Assembly (NCBI RefSeq): GCF_042660205.1
Contig: NZ_JBHSTQ010000009.1
Span: 83,110 to 147,109 of the forward strand
Length of the DNA: 64,000 bases
Source: Sporolactobacillus kofuensis
Lineage (GTDB): Bacteria > Bacillota > Bacilli > Bacillales > Sporolactobacillaceae
Direction: 5' to 3'
The notes under the pieces were generated by a model. The model saw only the letters and a list, made by a program, of their open reading frames with translations. It did no database searches and was not told the origin of the DNA. Each line of letters starts with the position of its first letter. Positions within the stretch are counted from its first letter, which is position 1. The translations under genes and the position numbers were made by a program. Positions 8,914 to 16,903 of the stretch are shown here, piece after piece.

Positions 8914-9810
8914 TCAACAGTTCCAGTACCGGCGAATAGTACATAATTCTTCTTCATATTTTGAGCCACTGAGCTTCGTGACACAAATTCGCATTCCTGG
9001 GGTTGGTGAATGGATCATTTTCCCTTCGCCATAATAAATACCGACATGATGCACGATACCTTTCCCTTTATCATAGGCAAAGAAAAGTAAATCGCCTGGA
9101 AGTACTTCTTTCAGATTAATCTTCTCTCCATGACGCGCTTGATCCGCTGCATCACGTGGAATCAGATAACCAGAAGTACGCAACATGGTAAAAGTGAATC
9201 CCGAGCAATCGAAGCCATAGGCACTAATTCCTGACCATAAATAAGGTAAGTCAAGGAACTTCTTTGCGTAATTCACAATTTCATCGCCGCCATGTTCATG
9301 CGGCTGATCCGGGAGCAGTACATCTGATTTTTGCAAAAAGCCTTGACCAATTGGACTATCTACTTTTACCAATGTGGCTGAATCCCCAAGGATTGGGAGA
9401 ATCGTTCCAAAACTTAGATCAATGGGCTGATTTTTACCATCATCATAAAACGTAGCAAAGGGGCTTCGAATCGTAGCACAATTTTTCCCAATACCCATGT
9501 CTGTTTCTAGTGAATGGGCAATCGGCATCCAACCGGGATAACCGCGCGCGTCTTTCGAAGTGTATTGACTTGGGATAATCACCTTGGCCCATGGGCCCCT
9601 TCGTTCATCAACAATCAATTCATCCCCAAATAAGACTTGTGTTTGCAATCGATCCTTTTTACACAGATCGAGGTTTTGTTCACGATTCATTGATCTTAGC
9701 CAAACGGCTAGATTCGGCCGATCATTCACTATTGCAGTGTCAATAAAACGAACAGATTCCGGACTAGTCCATACAGTTGCGACAGGCACAGCGATTCTTC
9801 GGTTTCTCAC
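8914..9810 (-). CDS. ykfC: Gamma-D-glutamyl-L-diamino acid endopeptidase, NlpC/P60
   Basis: About 298 residues: N-terminal SH3b-like domains (to about residue 170) then an NlpC/P60 catalytic domain with Cys in YGFDCSGFTFTML, His in VHHVGIYYG and a final polar residue after MIHSP. No signal peptide is seen, which fits the cytosolic YkfC group that cleaves imported murein peptides between D-Glu and the diamino acid. I favour a GTG start at 9810 because AGAGGAGG lies 7 nt upstream; the ATG at 9816 is only 1 nt from that site. It is third in ykfA-ykfB-ykfC and ykfB ends at 9824, so the genes nearly touch. Confidence 0.93.
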   Translation of the reverse strand: MRNRRIAVPVATVWTSPESVRFIDTAIVNDRPNLAVWLRSMNREQNLDLCKKDRLQTQVLFGDELIVDERRGPWAKVIIPSQYTSKDARGYPGWMPIAHSLETDMGIGKNCATIRSPFATFYDDGKNQPIDLSFGTILPILGDSATLVKVDSPIGQGFLQKSDVLLPDQPHEHGGDEIVNYAKKFLDLPYLWSGISAYGFDCSGFTFTMLRTSGYLIPRDAADQARHGEKINLKEVLPGDLLFFAYDKGKGIVHHVGIYYGEGKMIHSPTPGMRICVTKLSGSKYEEELCTIRRYWNC

Positions 9811-9823
9811 GTTCATCCCTCCT

Positions 9824-10906
9824 CTAAATGAAGTGGACACCTTGTATACCTAAACCGGGTTCATCAGTCAGGGCTATTTTACTTTGTTGAAAAACCGCGC
9901 CACCAGTGACTGGATCGGATGCAAACATAAGTGGTGCATCCAAGTCACAGCGCGTCACATTGGCTTTCGCCGCAGCAAAATGGCAAGCGGCGGTTACCGC
10001 AACTTTTGATTCAATCATGCAACCGACCATACATTCAACTCCATAGGCTTCAGCAAGAGCGTTGATCTTCTCTGCATTATGAATTCCTCCTGCTTTCATC
10101 AATTTTATGTTCATTAAATCGCAGCCATGCATTGCGAGCAAACGAGCGGCGTCTTTCGGACTGAATACACTCTCATCAGCCATAATCGGCGTATCGACAT
10201 GTTCGGTAACGAATTTCATCCCATCAAAATCCCACGCAGGAACCGGTTGCTCAATCAACTCGATCTCCATGTCTGAGTCTTCTAATCGATGAATTAATGA
10301 AACTGCTTCTTTAGGGCTCCAGCCTTGATTCGCATCCAATCTTAATTTAATTTCGCGACCTACTGCACTGCGCAAATGCTTTATACGCTCCATATCCTCT
10401 TTGATTGTGGAATTTCCAACTTTAATCTTCAGCGTTGTAAAGCCTTGATTAACTAGACTGAGCGCATCTTGGATCATCTCATTTGGATGATTGACACTGA
10501 CGGTAAAATCTGTTTCTACTTGATTATTATTACCGCCTAAAAGTTGATAAATGGGTAAATTTGCCAACTTCCCTAAGCAGTCAAAAACAGCCACATCAAT
10601 GGCTGCCTTGGCACTGGAATTATGTAGGATTGAGTGATCAACAACATGATTAATTCGTTCTTTCTGTTCAATTTTCAGACCAATGATTAACGGTCGAAGC
10701 ACGTTCATAATCGTATACTCGATACTTGCCAAACTATCTCCTGTAATAACATGTGTCGGTGGTGCTTCCCCAAACCCCATTGTTCCATCGTCACAAGTGA
10801 TGATGACGATGATACTTTCTGCAGTATTCACCGTTCGAAGAGCAGTCTTAAACGGCTTGACAAGAGGAATTGACAAACGTTTTGTTCGAACATCAACAAT
10901 TTTCAT
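9824..10906 (-). CDS. ykfB: L-Ala-D/L-Glu epimerase
   Basis: 360 residues of the enolase superfamily (muconate-lactonising subgroup). Visible features are the catalytic KIKVG lysine pair region, the metal ligands in LRLDANQGW, IELIEQPV and IMADES, and the second catalytic Lys in NIKLMKAGG. It epimerises L-Ala-D-Glu to L-Ala-L-Glu so that murein dipeptide can be degraded. The start is the ATG at 10906 with GGAGAGGAG 7 nt upstream. It sits between the LD-carboxypeptidase and the NlpC/P60 peptidase, the same order as the Bacillus subtilis ykf operon. Confidence 0.95.
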   Translation of the reverse strand: MKIVDVRTKRLSIPLVKPFKTALRTVNTAESIIVIITCDDGTMGFGEAPPTHVITGDSLASIEYTIMNVLRPLIIGLKIEQKERINHVVDHSILHNSSAKAAIDVAVFDCLGKLANLPIYQLLGGNNNQVETDFTVSVNHPNEMIQDALSLVNQGFTTLKIKVGNSTIKEDMERIKHLRSAVGREIKLRLDANQGWSPKEAVSLIHRLEDSDMEIELIEQPVPAWDFDGMKFVTEHVDTPIMADESVFSPKDAARLLAMHGCDLMNIKLMKAGGIHNAEKINALAEAYGVECMVGCMIESKVAVTAACHFAAAKANVTRCDLDAPLMFASDPVTGGAVFQQSKIALTDEPGLGIQGVHFI

Positions 10907-10952
10907 TTCTGATCTCCTCTCCGACTCCAAGGGTGTACGACTTTAGGAATGG

Positions 10953-11873
10953 TTACATCACACCCGGCTGGATCCAAAGTTGTTTTCGGTCTGCGTCAAG
11001 CATGGCATCCGCCCCTAACGGAACTGAGAAATGTGGTGTACAGTGACCAATGAAAAACCCTTTAACCGCCGGCTTCCCCAGCCCACCTAAATACGTTTCA
11101 AAAACCTCAGTGTATGTCAATGATTTATTTTCATCTATAAATTTGTCTTGGTGAAAATCTCCAATGACAAACCCAGCGGCTTCCGATAATTTTCCTGATA
11201 GTCTTAATTGATTAAGCATATGATCAACCCGATAGGGAGCTTCGCCAATATCTTCAATTAGTAACAACTTATATTTTGTATCAATTTCGAATGGCGTTCC
11301 GATTGTACTCACGAGTAAAGATAAATTTCCACCAACCAACATGCCTTCGGCTGTGCCTCCGGAAAGCGATTCTAGAGAGGATAAATGTTCATCATAGCGT
11401 AGTGACATGGGTTGAAATAATTGAGAGAAAAGCTGCTTTGACAGTAATGCAACATCGGGATCTCCTAAATCAGAAGCAAGCATTGGCCCATGAAAAGTAA
11501 TCAATCCGGTTTGTTGTCTGATGGCTGTATGTAAGTAAGTAATATCGCTATAGCCCCAGAATACTTTCGGATGCGCACGAATGAGATCAAAGTCAATCCG
11601 ATCAGTAATACGCGCCGTTCCGTAACCGCCACGTGAACAAATAATGGCTTTGACAGTATCATCAAGAAACATTTGATGCAAATCATCGAGCCGACCTTGA
11701 TCGGATCCAGCAAGATAGCCATATTTATCACCAACATGCTGCCCCAATCGCACGTTAAATCCAAGTTGTTCGAGCCAATCAATGGCGATATCCAACCGTT
11801 CCATATCAGGCGGACCTGCCGGACTAATTACACCTATTGTATCGCCTTCATATAACCTGTTCGGATAGATCAA
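10953..11873 (-). CDS. ykfA: Muramoyltetrapeptide LD-carboxypeptidase
   Basis: 306 residues of peptidase family S66, true LdcA type: SRGGYGTARITDRID, the Ser nucleophile in VFWGYSDITYLH, Glu in LLLIEDIGEAPYRVD and His in IGHCTPHFSVPLG. It removes the terminal D-Ala of murein tetrapeptides. The first codon is TTG (11873), preceded by GGGAGGAG about 10 nt upstream; no ATG or GTG start is available at a sensible place. It is first gene of the ykfABC operon for recycling cell-wall peptides, which may matter during sporulation and germination. Confidence 0.94.
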   Translation of the reverse strand: MIYPNRLYEGDTIGVISPAGPPDMERLDIAIDWLEQLGFNVRLGQHVGDKYGYLAGSDQGRLDDLHQMFLDDTVKAIICSRGGYGTARITDRIDFDLIRAHPKVFWGYSDITYLHTAIRQQTGLITFHGPMLASDLGDPDVALLSKQLFSQLFQPMSLRYDEHLSSLESLSGGTAEGMLVGGNLSLLVSTIGTPFEIDTKYKLLLIEDIGEAPYRVDHMLNQLRLSGKLSEAAGFVIGDFHQDKFIDENKSLTYTEVFETYLGGLGKPAVKGFFIGHCTPHFSVPLGADAMLDADRKQLWIQPGVM

Positions 11874-11914
11874 AAGTTACCCGCTCCTCCCTAATCACAA
11901 TCTTAAACGACAAA

Positions 11915-11942
11915 ATCCAGCTCATCAATTTTTGAACTGGAT
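11915..11942. promoter_or_regulatory. Inverted repeat upstream of ykfA
   Basis: ATCCAG (11915-11920) pairs with CTGGAT (11937-11942). With inner bases TCA/TGA the arms reach 10 nt with one mismatch. On the minus strand it is followed by TTTTG, so it could be a leader hairpin or weak terminator in the ykf mRNA, or a protein-binding site. Its position 42-69 nt before the ykfA start fits either. Confidence 0.45.
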
Positions 11943-12060
11943 CTTGTGGAGTCTTATTTCACAGTGAAATTACCTCTATTATATTGTTTCATTTAAATCG
12001 TTGTGCATGTCAGACAGCCGGAAAAACCATCAACCACAGATCGGTTACGCTCTATTCAGT

Positions 12061-12080
12061 ATATTTGGGTCACCAAATAT
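12061..12080. promoter_or_regulatory. Perfect 20-bp palindrome in divergent intergenic region
   Basis: ATATTTGGGTCACCAAATAT has 8-bp arms around GTCA. It lies midway between ykfA and the divergent membrane-protein gene at 12222 (a region of about 350 nt). It looks like an operator, but I cannot assign a regulator. Nothing else in the region is convincing. Confidence 0.45.
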
Positions 12081-12221
12081 TGTCAATTTTTACAGGCTGC
12101 AAAAGTCTGAATAGACAATCTGTGCCCTCATTTACAATTCTTTGATCCATGATTGCTCGTAATGTATCAAACAGCACTGCATTGGAAAACTAAAAATAAG
12201 TCAATCAGATGGGAGTCCAAA

Positions 12222-12992
12222 ATGGTAAGAAGAAATAGAGCAGTTATCGATCCCCTTGGTACGGCAAATCTTAGATACCAAAACCCAGCAGTTGTTGCCT
12301 GGTGGTCCGCTGCATTTCCAGGACTGGGTCATATGCTCCTTGATATGCACATTAAGGGTAACGTCTTATTCCTGTTTGAAATTATTATTAATGTTCATGC
12401 TAAGCTTAATCTTGCGATGGTCTATAGTTTTACCGGTGATTTTCAGCAATCTGCAGCAGTGTTGAACACTAGGTGGGTATTGATTTACATCCCATTTTAC
12501 TTCTTCTGTATTTGGGACAGCTATCGTTCGGCAATCAAAATAAATCAACTCACCATTATGACCAAGAATCAACCAATTCACTTGAAAGTTCTGGAATTAC
12601 GCTCATTTGAAATCTGCTTTCTTGATAAACGTCAACCATGGATCGCAGCAGTATGGTCCATGCTTATACCAGGTCTTGGGCAACTTTATGCTCGAAGGCT
12701 GATCACATCTTTAGCACTGATGTCATGGGCGCTCACCATCTACATTAACTGCAATGAATTCCAGAGTGTGCTTATGCTTTTGGATGGCGTATCAAGCTAC
12801 CAAGATGCTCTTCAGGTTCTTAAACCCGAATGGCTTCTTTTCATGCCTTCGCTTATCTTTGGCTCTTCTTATGATGCCTACTCAAAAACAATTGATAATA
12901 ACAGACTCTTCGAAGAAGAACAACGTACATATCTTGAGAGCAATTGGCCAGCAAAAAAAATTGGCCTTTCTCATAGAAATGGAGGTCTTTGA
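12222..12992 (+). CDS. Membrane protein with duplicated PGLG(Q/H) unit, unknown function
   Basis: 256 residues from an ATG with GGGAG 6 nt upstream. Two copies of a similar unit are seen: NPAVVAWWSAAFPGLGHMLL near residue 23 and QPWIAAVWSMLIPGLGQLYA near residue 144. Each is followed by a hydrophobic helix and later a ...D(S/A)Y aromatic segment (FFCIWDSYRSAIK and FGSSYDAYSKTID). This indicates an internal duplication, about four to six membrane segments, with each unit resembling TM2/DUF5683-type PGLGQ hairpins. I do not recognise a named gene. The next gene begins 3 nt downstream, so the two form an operon. Confidence 0.75.
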   Translation: MVRRNRAVIDPLGTANLRYQNPAVVAWWSAAFPGLGHMLLDMHIKGNVLFLFEIIINVHAKLNLAMVYSFTGDFQQSAAVLNTRWVLIYIPFYFFCIWDSYRSAIKINQLTIMTKNQPIHLKVLELRSFEICFLDKRQPWIAAVWSMLIPGLGQLYARRLITSLALMSWALTIYINCNEFQSVLMLLDGVSSYQDALQVLKPEWLLFMPSLIFGSSYDAYSKTIDNNRLFEEEQRTYLESNWPAKKIGLSHRNGGL

Positions 12993-12995
12993 TCA

Positions 12996-13439
12996 TTGCA
13001 TGAGATCATGAGCTTATATCCATCTTCACTAACAGTTGAACTTATAATCACCCAGCTTCAAAAGATCGGTGTGCAGCAAAGGAGTATATCATGTTATTTC
13101 TTTGATCCGCCAAATGTATCGAATAGAAGAAACTATGATCTAACGCCCTTTGAAACCTCCAATAAAGTTGATCTTGGCTTTATTTTTGCAACAATCTTCG
13201 GAGTCATTTTTGCAAGTCTTGGCTTCCGTTTGCCTTTAGGTCCAATCATCTGGGGTGTGACCTCTAGCTTTATCGGGTTTGCCATCGGCTATGCGATGGA
13301 CAATTTCTTTAAGATTCATTACAAAGAGAAACCGCAATCCTATGTCATGATCATCATTCACTGCTCACAAGATCAAGTACGATTTGTTAAGAAAATACTC
13401 ACCGATTATCAAGCACTCGGAATCACAGTCATCGATTGA
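12996..13439 (+). CDS. Two-helix membrane protein with split ferredoxin-like ends, unknown function
   Basis: 147 residues. The first codon is TTG (12996), with GGAGG 10 nt upstream overlapping the end of the previous gene. An N-terminal segment (SSLTVELIITQLQKIGVQQ) and a C-terminal segment (SYVMIIIHCSQDQVRFVKKI) each look like half of a ferredoxin-like beta-alpha-beta fold. Two glycine-rich membrane helices (about 60-105) lie between them, an arrangement also seen in Bacillales stress-type proteins. The function is unknown. Its last 31 nt overlap the convergent zur gene, so antisense interference is possible. Confidence 0.7.
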   Translation: MHEIMSLYPSSLTVELIITQLQKIGVQQRSISCYFFDPPNVSNRRNYDLTPFETSNKVDLGFIFATIFGVIFASLGFRLPLGPIIWGVTSSFIGFAIGYAMDNFFKIHYKEKPQSYVMIIIHCSQDQVRFVKKILTDYQALGITVID

Positions 13440-13882
13440 TGGGTCTTGTTCATCTGATCACGATCTTGCAGCTTGTCTTGACAGTGCTTACAGTAGCCAT
13501 AAATTTCGAACTTATGGCCGGTAACTTGAAATTCCGGGTCAATTTGCGATAAATCCTGCATTGGGCAGACATCAATGGTTTTTGTTTTTCCACAGCGAAG
13601 ACAAATGAGATGATGATGATGATGCTCTGTGCAATGAAATTGGTATATTTTCTCACCATCTAGTTCTGTTTCTTCAAGAATCATCAGATCTTGGAAAAGA
13701 GAGAGATTACGATATATGGTATCAAAACTAATGCCCGGATAGTTATCTTTTAATGCACTTTGAATGTCTTTTGCTGATAAATACCCATCTTGTTGTTCAA
13801 AAAGATCAAGAATATCTTCACGTTTATCTGTGTGCTTATACCCTTTCTTTTTCAGCAAAACCATGGCTTCTCGTTTATTCAA
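13409..13882 (-). CDS. zur: Zinc uptake repressor, Fur family
   Basis: 157 residues. The winged-helix DNA-binding half contains YPGISFDTIYRNLSLFQDL, almost the B. subtilis Zur sequence. The metal-binding half has TEHHHHHLICLRCGKTK and a second CxxC in YGYCKHCQDK, the four structural zinc cysteines, plus the regulatory His cluster. Zur represses zinc uptake and zinc-independent ribosomal protein genes when zinc is sufficient. The start is TTG (13882) with AGAGGTG upstream. The zinc ABC transporter often found beside zur is absent here. The 3' end overlaps the convergent membrane gene. Confidence 0.92.
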   Translation of the reverse strand: MNKREAMVLLKKKGYKHTDKREDILDLFEQQDGYLSAKDIQSALKDNYPGISFDTIYRNLSLFQDLMILEETELDGEKIYQFHCTEHHHHHLICLRCGKTKTIDVCPMQDLSQIDPEFQVTGHKFEIYGYCKHCQDKLQDRDQMNKTHQSMTVIPSA

Positions 13883-13975
13883 TGAGAATCACCTCTTTAT
13901 TCCAGTCCACACATTTTTTATTTCTAATTTAAAGCATACCATCTTTCTACTAAAATACCTAATGAACCTTTTCGT

Positions 13976-14007
13976 AAAAAAAGAAGCCCCTCAATTTGAG
14001 AAACTTC
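13976..14007 (-). terminator. Terminator of the small LSm-like gene at 14028
   Basis: On the minus strand GAAGTTTCTCAA pairs with TTGAGGGGCTTC (three G-U wobbles) and is followed by TTTTTTT. It starts about 20 nt after the stop codon. Confidence 0.75.
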
Positions 14008-14027
14008 TCGTTCATTTATCGGGATTG

Positions 14028-14291
14028 TTACCAGAAAAATCCAAGTGCCAATAGGGTAACAATTGAAGCGAGGGCGATCGGAACGCCCCATCCCCAGCTG
14101 CCCCACATGAATAGGCCAGGGTTATTGTCTGAATCCATACCAGCTGGTTGTAAGTAGGCATGGTGTTCATCAACACGAGTCAAAACGCCACGGTGCACTG
14201 AACCATCACGACAACGAATTTCAACCGGTTGATTAATGAGATCACAACACTGGGAATAAATTGATTGATTTGGCAAGGAATCACGCTCCAT
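14028..14291 (-). CDS. Small LSm-like, membrane-tailed protein (coat/spore candidate)
   Basis: 87 residues. The first half, INQPVEIRCRDGSVHRGVLT followed by RVDEHHAYLQP, is a short beta-rich unit of LSm/SH3 type. The second half is Trp/Gly-rich plus a hydrophobic helix (PIALASIVTLLALGFFW). The same unit occurs in the proteins at 16904 and 62046. The ATG has a poor ribosome site; a TTG five codons later (14276) has GGAG 9 nt upstream and may be the true start. Upstream CGTATTCTA resembles a sigma-E/K -10 (consensus CATAnnnTA) with one mismatch, hinting at sporulation control. Confidence 0.7.
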   Translation of the reverse strand: MERDSLPNQSIYSQCCDLINQPVEIRCRDGSVHRGVLTRVDEHHAYLQPAGMDSDNNPGLFMWGSWGWGVPIALASIVTLLALGFFW

Positions 14292-14378
14292 TCACAGATT
14301 ACTCTCTATTAGAATACGAGAGGCTGTGCTCATTGACACGGCGTCTGCCAATTGGGTTCTCAAATGGGGCGCTGTATA

Positions 14379-14696
14379 TTAGTTGACTGTACGATGCCGC
14401 GTATGATCAATCGTTTGTGCAAGCAAATTCATCACGTGTTCGTCTTCCTCTGAATAATAGATGACTTTTCCTTCACGTCTTGACCTTACAAGATGTAATT
14501 GTTTTAAGAAACTCAGTTGATGCGATACCGTTGACTGCTGCAAATCTAAATGTTCGGCAATCTCAGAAACCGAACATTCACATTGCGAAAGTAAAAACAA
14601 AATCCGTACACGCGTCGGCTCAGATACTGCTTTGAAGATTTGAACGACTGCTGTCAAAGATCTTTCATCTAAATCCATTGGTGTTTGTTCAGTCAT
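14379..14696 (-). CDS. czrA: ArsR/SmtB-family metal sensor (CzrA-like)
   Basis: About 105 residues: a winged-helix core (PTRVRILFLLSQ; STVSHQLSFLKQLHLVRSRR) and a C-terminal helix DEHVMNLLAQTIDHTRH. That helix supplies the alpha-5 metal ligands (Asp/His...Asp-His-x-x-His) of Zn/Co sensors such as CzrA. Such proteins repress efflux genes and release DNA on metal binding. No efflux pump lies next to it here, so the target is elsewhere. The ATG at 14696 has AGGA 8 nt upstream. Confidence 0.82.
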   Translation of the reverse strand: MTEQTPMDLDERSLTAVVQIFKAVSEPTRVRILFLLSQCECSVSEIAEHLDLQQSTVSHQLSFLKQLHLVRSRREGKVIYYSEEDEHVMNLLAQTIDHTRHRTVN

Positions 14697-14777
14697 AGTC
14701 ACCATCCTAATCGCTTAACATCGTTCAGTTACATTATAGAAATAATAAGGTCGGTACCTACACGATTATGCTTTCTC

Positions 14778-16325
14778 TTAGGACTCGGTCTTCGACCATT
14801 TCTCCACGTCCCAAACCCTTGTCACCCAATCTTCATAGAACACCGGTTCATGACTTACAACAATGACCGTACCTTCATAGTTGCCTAGTGATTGACTTAA
14901 CGCTTCTTTTGCATCAACATCTAAATGATTGGTTGGTTCATCAAGGATCAATACATTGCTTTTTTGAAGCATTAACCTTGCTATTCGCACCTTAGTTTCT
15001 TCACCGCCGCTTAAGGTGTCCATCGGCTGACGCATGTGTTCAGCAAAGACACCACATTGTGCCAGATGCTGTCTTAAGACTTTCTCAGCAATAGTTGGAA
15101 ACTGATCCATCATCCATTCAAGTGGCGTAACATGCGGTGGCGCTGAAAGTTGCGTGAAATAGCCGATTTTTACGCGATCTCCTTGTTCTACGCGTCCTGA
15201 AAGAGGATTCAGCTGACCAAGTAATGTTCTAAGCAATGTTGTTTTCCCAATACCGTTGTGCCCGATGATGGCGATTTTTTCTCCACGAAGAATGTTCATC
15301 GATATTGGTGGAAGAAGCGGATGGTGATAACCCACTTGAAGATTCTCCGCATCGAAAATTATACGCACCGGCTGACTGTCCACTGTAAAGTGGAAGGTCG
15401 GTTTATGCATTTGAGACGGAGGATCCAATCGTTCGATTCGATTTAACTGCTTCTCTCTGCTTTTTGCTTGTTTTGCGGTTGCTGTACGTACTTTATTCTT
15501 CTGTATATAGGTTTCCAATTTTTTGATTTCTCGTTGCTGCTGACGAAAAGCAATTTCTTGCTGCTCCATTCGTGCTTCATGCTGCTTAAGATAAGATTCA
15601 TAATTACCGACATAGCGCGTTAATTGCTGATTTTCCAAATGATAGACAAACTGAGCAATAGTATTTAGAAACTCCGTATCGTGCGAGATGACAATAAAGG
15701 CATGAGGATACGTATTCAAATAGTTTGTTAACCAATTAATGTGCACAACATCCAAATAATTGGTCGGTTCATCGAGAAGTAGAACCTCTGGCTTTTCAAG
15801 TAGAAGCTTTGCTAAGCACAATTTGGTTAACTGACCACCGCTCAACTGATCCACATCTTTATCGAGTCCAATAGCAGTCAAGCCAAGTCCGTCAGCCATT
15901 TCATGAATTTGCGCATCAACAGTATAGAAATCATGAGCAATGAGTAATTCCTGTAACTGTCCATATTGATCAATATACGCAGGATCTGCATCCGGATCCT
16001 GCATCTTCAACGCTAATTCATTCATTGTGCGTTCTGCATCAAATAATTTTTTAAAAGCATCCTGGAGGCTGGCATAAACACTCTTCCCCTTACCAAAATG
16101 CAGATGCTGTTCAATAACACCTGTCTTCAAAGCACTTTTTTTGTTTATGACTCCACCATCAGGCAACAATTCACCCAAGATCAGTTTCAGAAAAGTTGAC
16201 TTTCCTGCACCATTATGACCGACTAAGGCAATGTGTTCACCTTCCATCAGTCGAAAATTCATATCTTTATAAATCAGCTTATCTCCATATGAGAAAGCAA
16301 TATTTTTGGCTTCTATTAGTAACAT
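14778..16325 (-). CDS. ABC-F family ATPase (ribosome protection/translation factor type)
   Basis: 515 residues with two ABC domains and no membrane segments. Walker A motifs are GHNGAGKST (about 40) and GHNGIGKTT. Signatures are LSGGQLTKL and LSGGEETKV, and Walker B motifs are VLLLDEPTNYLD and VLILDEPTNHLD. A charged interdomain linker (QREIKKLETYIQKNKVRTAT) lies between them. ABC-F proteins act on the ribosomal E-site; antibiotic-resistance members dislodge drugs. AAGGGG lies 9 nt before the ATG at 16325. The 5' leader (16326-16590) carries a leader ORF and attenuator, typical of resistance-type ABC-F genes, so a role in antibiotic protection is inferred. Confidence 0.9.
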   Translation of the reverse strand: MLLIEAKNIAFSYGDKLIYKDMNFRLMEGEHIALVGHNGAGKSTFLKLILGELLPDGGVINKKSALKTGVIEQHLHFGKGKSVYASLQDAFKKLFDAERTMNELALKMQDPDADPAYIDQYGQLQELLIAHDFYTVDAQIHEMADGLGLTAIGLDKDVDQLSGGQLTKLCLAKLLLEKPEVLLLDEPTNYLDVVHINWLTNYLNTYPHAFIVISHDTEFLNTIAQFVYHLENQQLTRYVGNYESYLKQHEARMEQQEIAFRQQQREIKKLETYIQKNKVRTATAKQAKSREKQLNRIERLDPPSQMHKPTFHFTVDSQPVRIIFDAENLQVGYHHPLLPPISMNILRGEKIAIIGHNGIGKTTLLRTLLGQLNPLSGRVEQGDRVKIGYFTQLSAPPHVTPLEWMMDQFPTIAEKVLRQHLAQCGVFAEHMRQPMDTLSGGEETKVRIARLMLQKSNVLILDEPTNHLDVDAKEALSQSLGNYEGTVIVVSHEPVFYEDWVTRVWDVEKWSKTES

Positions 16326-16395
16326 GTGTTCACGCCCCTTGTGTGGCCGATCGAAAAGGGAACAGATATAAGAAATTATCCGCATCCATGTGAAA

Positions 16396-16423
16396 AGGAG
16401 CGAAACAAAAACGCTTCGCTCCT
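16396..16423 (-). terminator. Attenuator (terminator hairpin) in the ABC-F leader
   Basis: On the minus strand AGGAGCGAA (16423-16415) pairs perfectly with TTCGCTCCT (16404-16396) and is followed by a run of T (16396-16393). It lies between the promoter and the ABC-F start. The 3' arm can alternatively pair with the leader-ORF ribosome-site region at 16567-16582, forming an antiterminator. The T-run is short, so efficiency is uncertain. Confidence 0.75.
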
Positions 16424-16484
16424 ACTAGCAATTCATTCAACCGTTAGAAACAGAAACAGCTCACATCTATTGCCGCAACAATCT

Positions 16485-16531
16485 GGCCTAATATAAATTG
16501 TGATAAAGACAGACTTCACCTGTCTCAGGCC
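16485..16531 (-). other. Leader stem-loop overlapping the end of the leader ORF
   Basis: On the minus strand GGCCT (16531-16527) pairs with AGGCC (16489-16485), enclosing AGACAG (16525-16520) paired with CTGTCT (16512-16507). The 5' arms cover the last two codons of the 12-codon leader ORF, so a ribosome at its end would melt this structure. AGACAG can also pair with a later CTGTTTC, so alternative folds exist. Confidence 0.55.
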
Positions 16532-16563
16532 ATTTTAAGTTGCAGACAATCAGAAAATATCAT
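16525..16563 (-). CDS. 12-residue leader peptide of the ABC-F gene
   Basis: The ORF reads MIFSDCLQLKMA then TGA. It is preceded by GAGGAG about 11 nt before its ATG and lies some 27 nt downstream of the predicted transcription start. Its ribosome-site region is complementary to the 3' arm of the downstream terminator hairpin. Short translated leaders of this type sense ribosome-targeting antibiotics upstream of resistance ABC-F genes. The peptide sequence itself is not one I recognise. Confidence 0.65.
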   Translation of the reverse strand: MIFSDCLQLKMA

Positions 16564-16596
16564 TGATGTTTCCACTCCTCTTCTTATTTATAAGTA

Positions 16597-16625
16597 ATTG
16601 TAGTCGATCTGAATCATAAAAGCAA
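16597..16625 (-). promoter_or_regulatory. Sigma-A promoter of the ABC-F leader
   Basis: On the minus strand TTGCTT (16625-16620), a 17-nt spacer and TACAAT (16602-16597). The predicted start near 16590 gives a leader of about 265 nt before the ABC-F ATG. Confidence 0.7.
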
Positions 16626-16819
16626 TATTTGCTATTCTTCGCAATAGGAACGCAAACCGAGCCATTTGAGGACATCAATCAATTCTTTGTGAACGTAGAG
16701 TTGCTTCCCGACTTCGCTTTGGTATGCGTTTTTCGATTGCACAAATCTCGATTATCTTTCCATACTCACTTTAACTGACCGTAAATGGGGTATTCGCCCA
16801 ACCCATTTTTAATATTTCG

Positions 16820-16828
16820 CATAATGTA
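16820..16828 (+). promoter_or_regulatory. Candidate sporulation (sigma-E/K type) -10 element
   Basis: CATAATGTA matches the CATAnnnTA -10 shared by sigma-E and sigma-K. An AC dinucleotide about 18 nt upstream could serve as a sigma-K -35. It lies 84 nt before the coat-like gene at 16904. A single short match is weak evidence alone. Confidence 0.35.
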
Positions 16829-16903
16829 AATTAGGCTTTTGCTCACCCAGGCTACTAAATACTCAGCCATGTACTTTAAGAACGCAATACAGGAGGTATA
16901 TAA

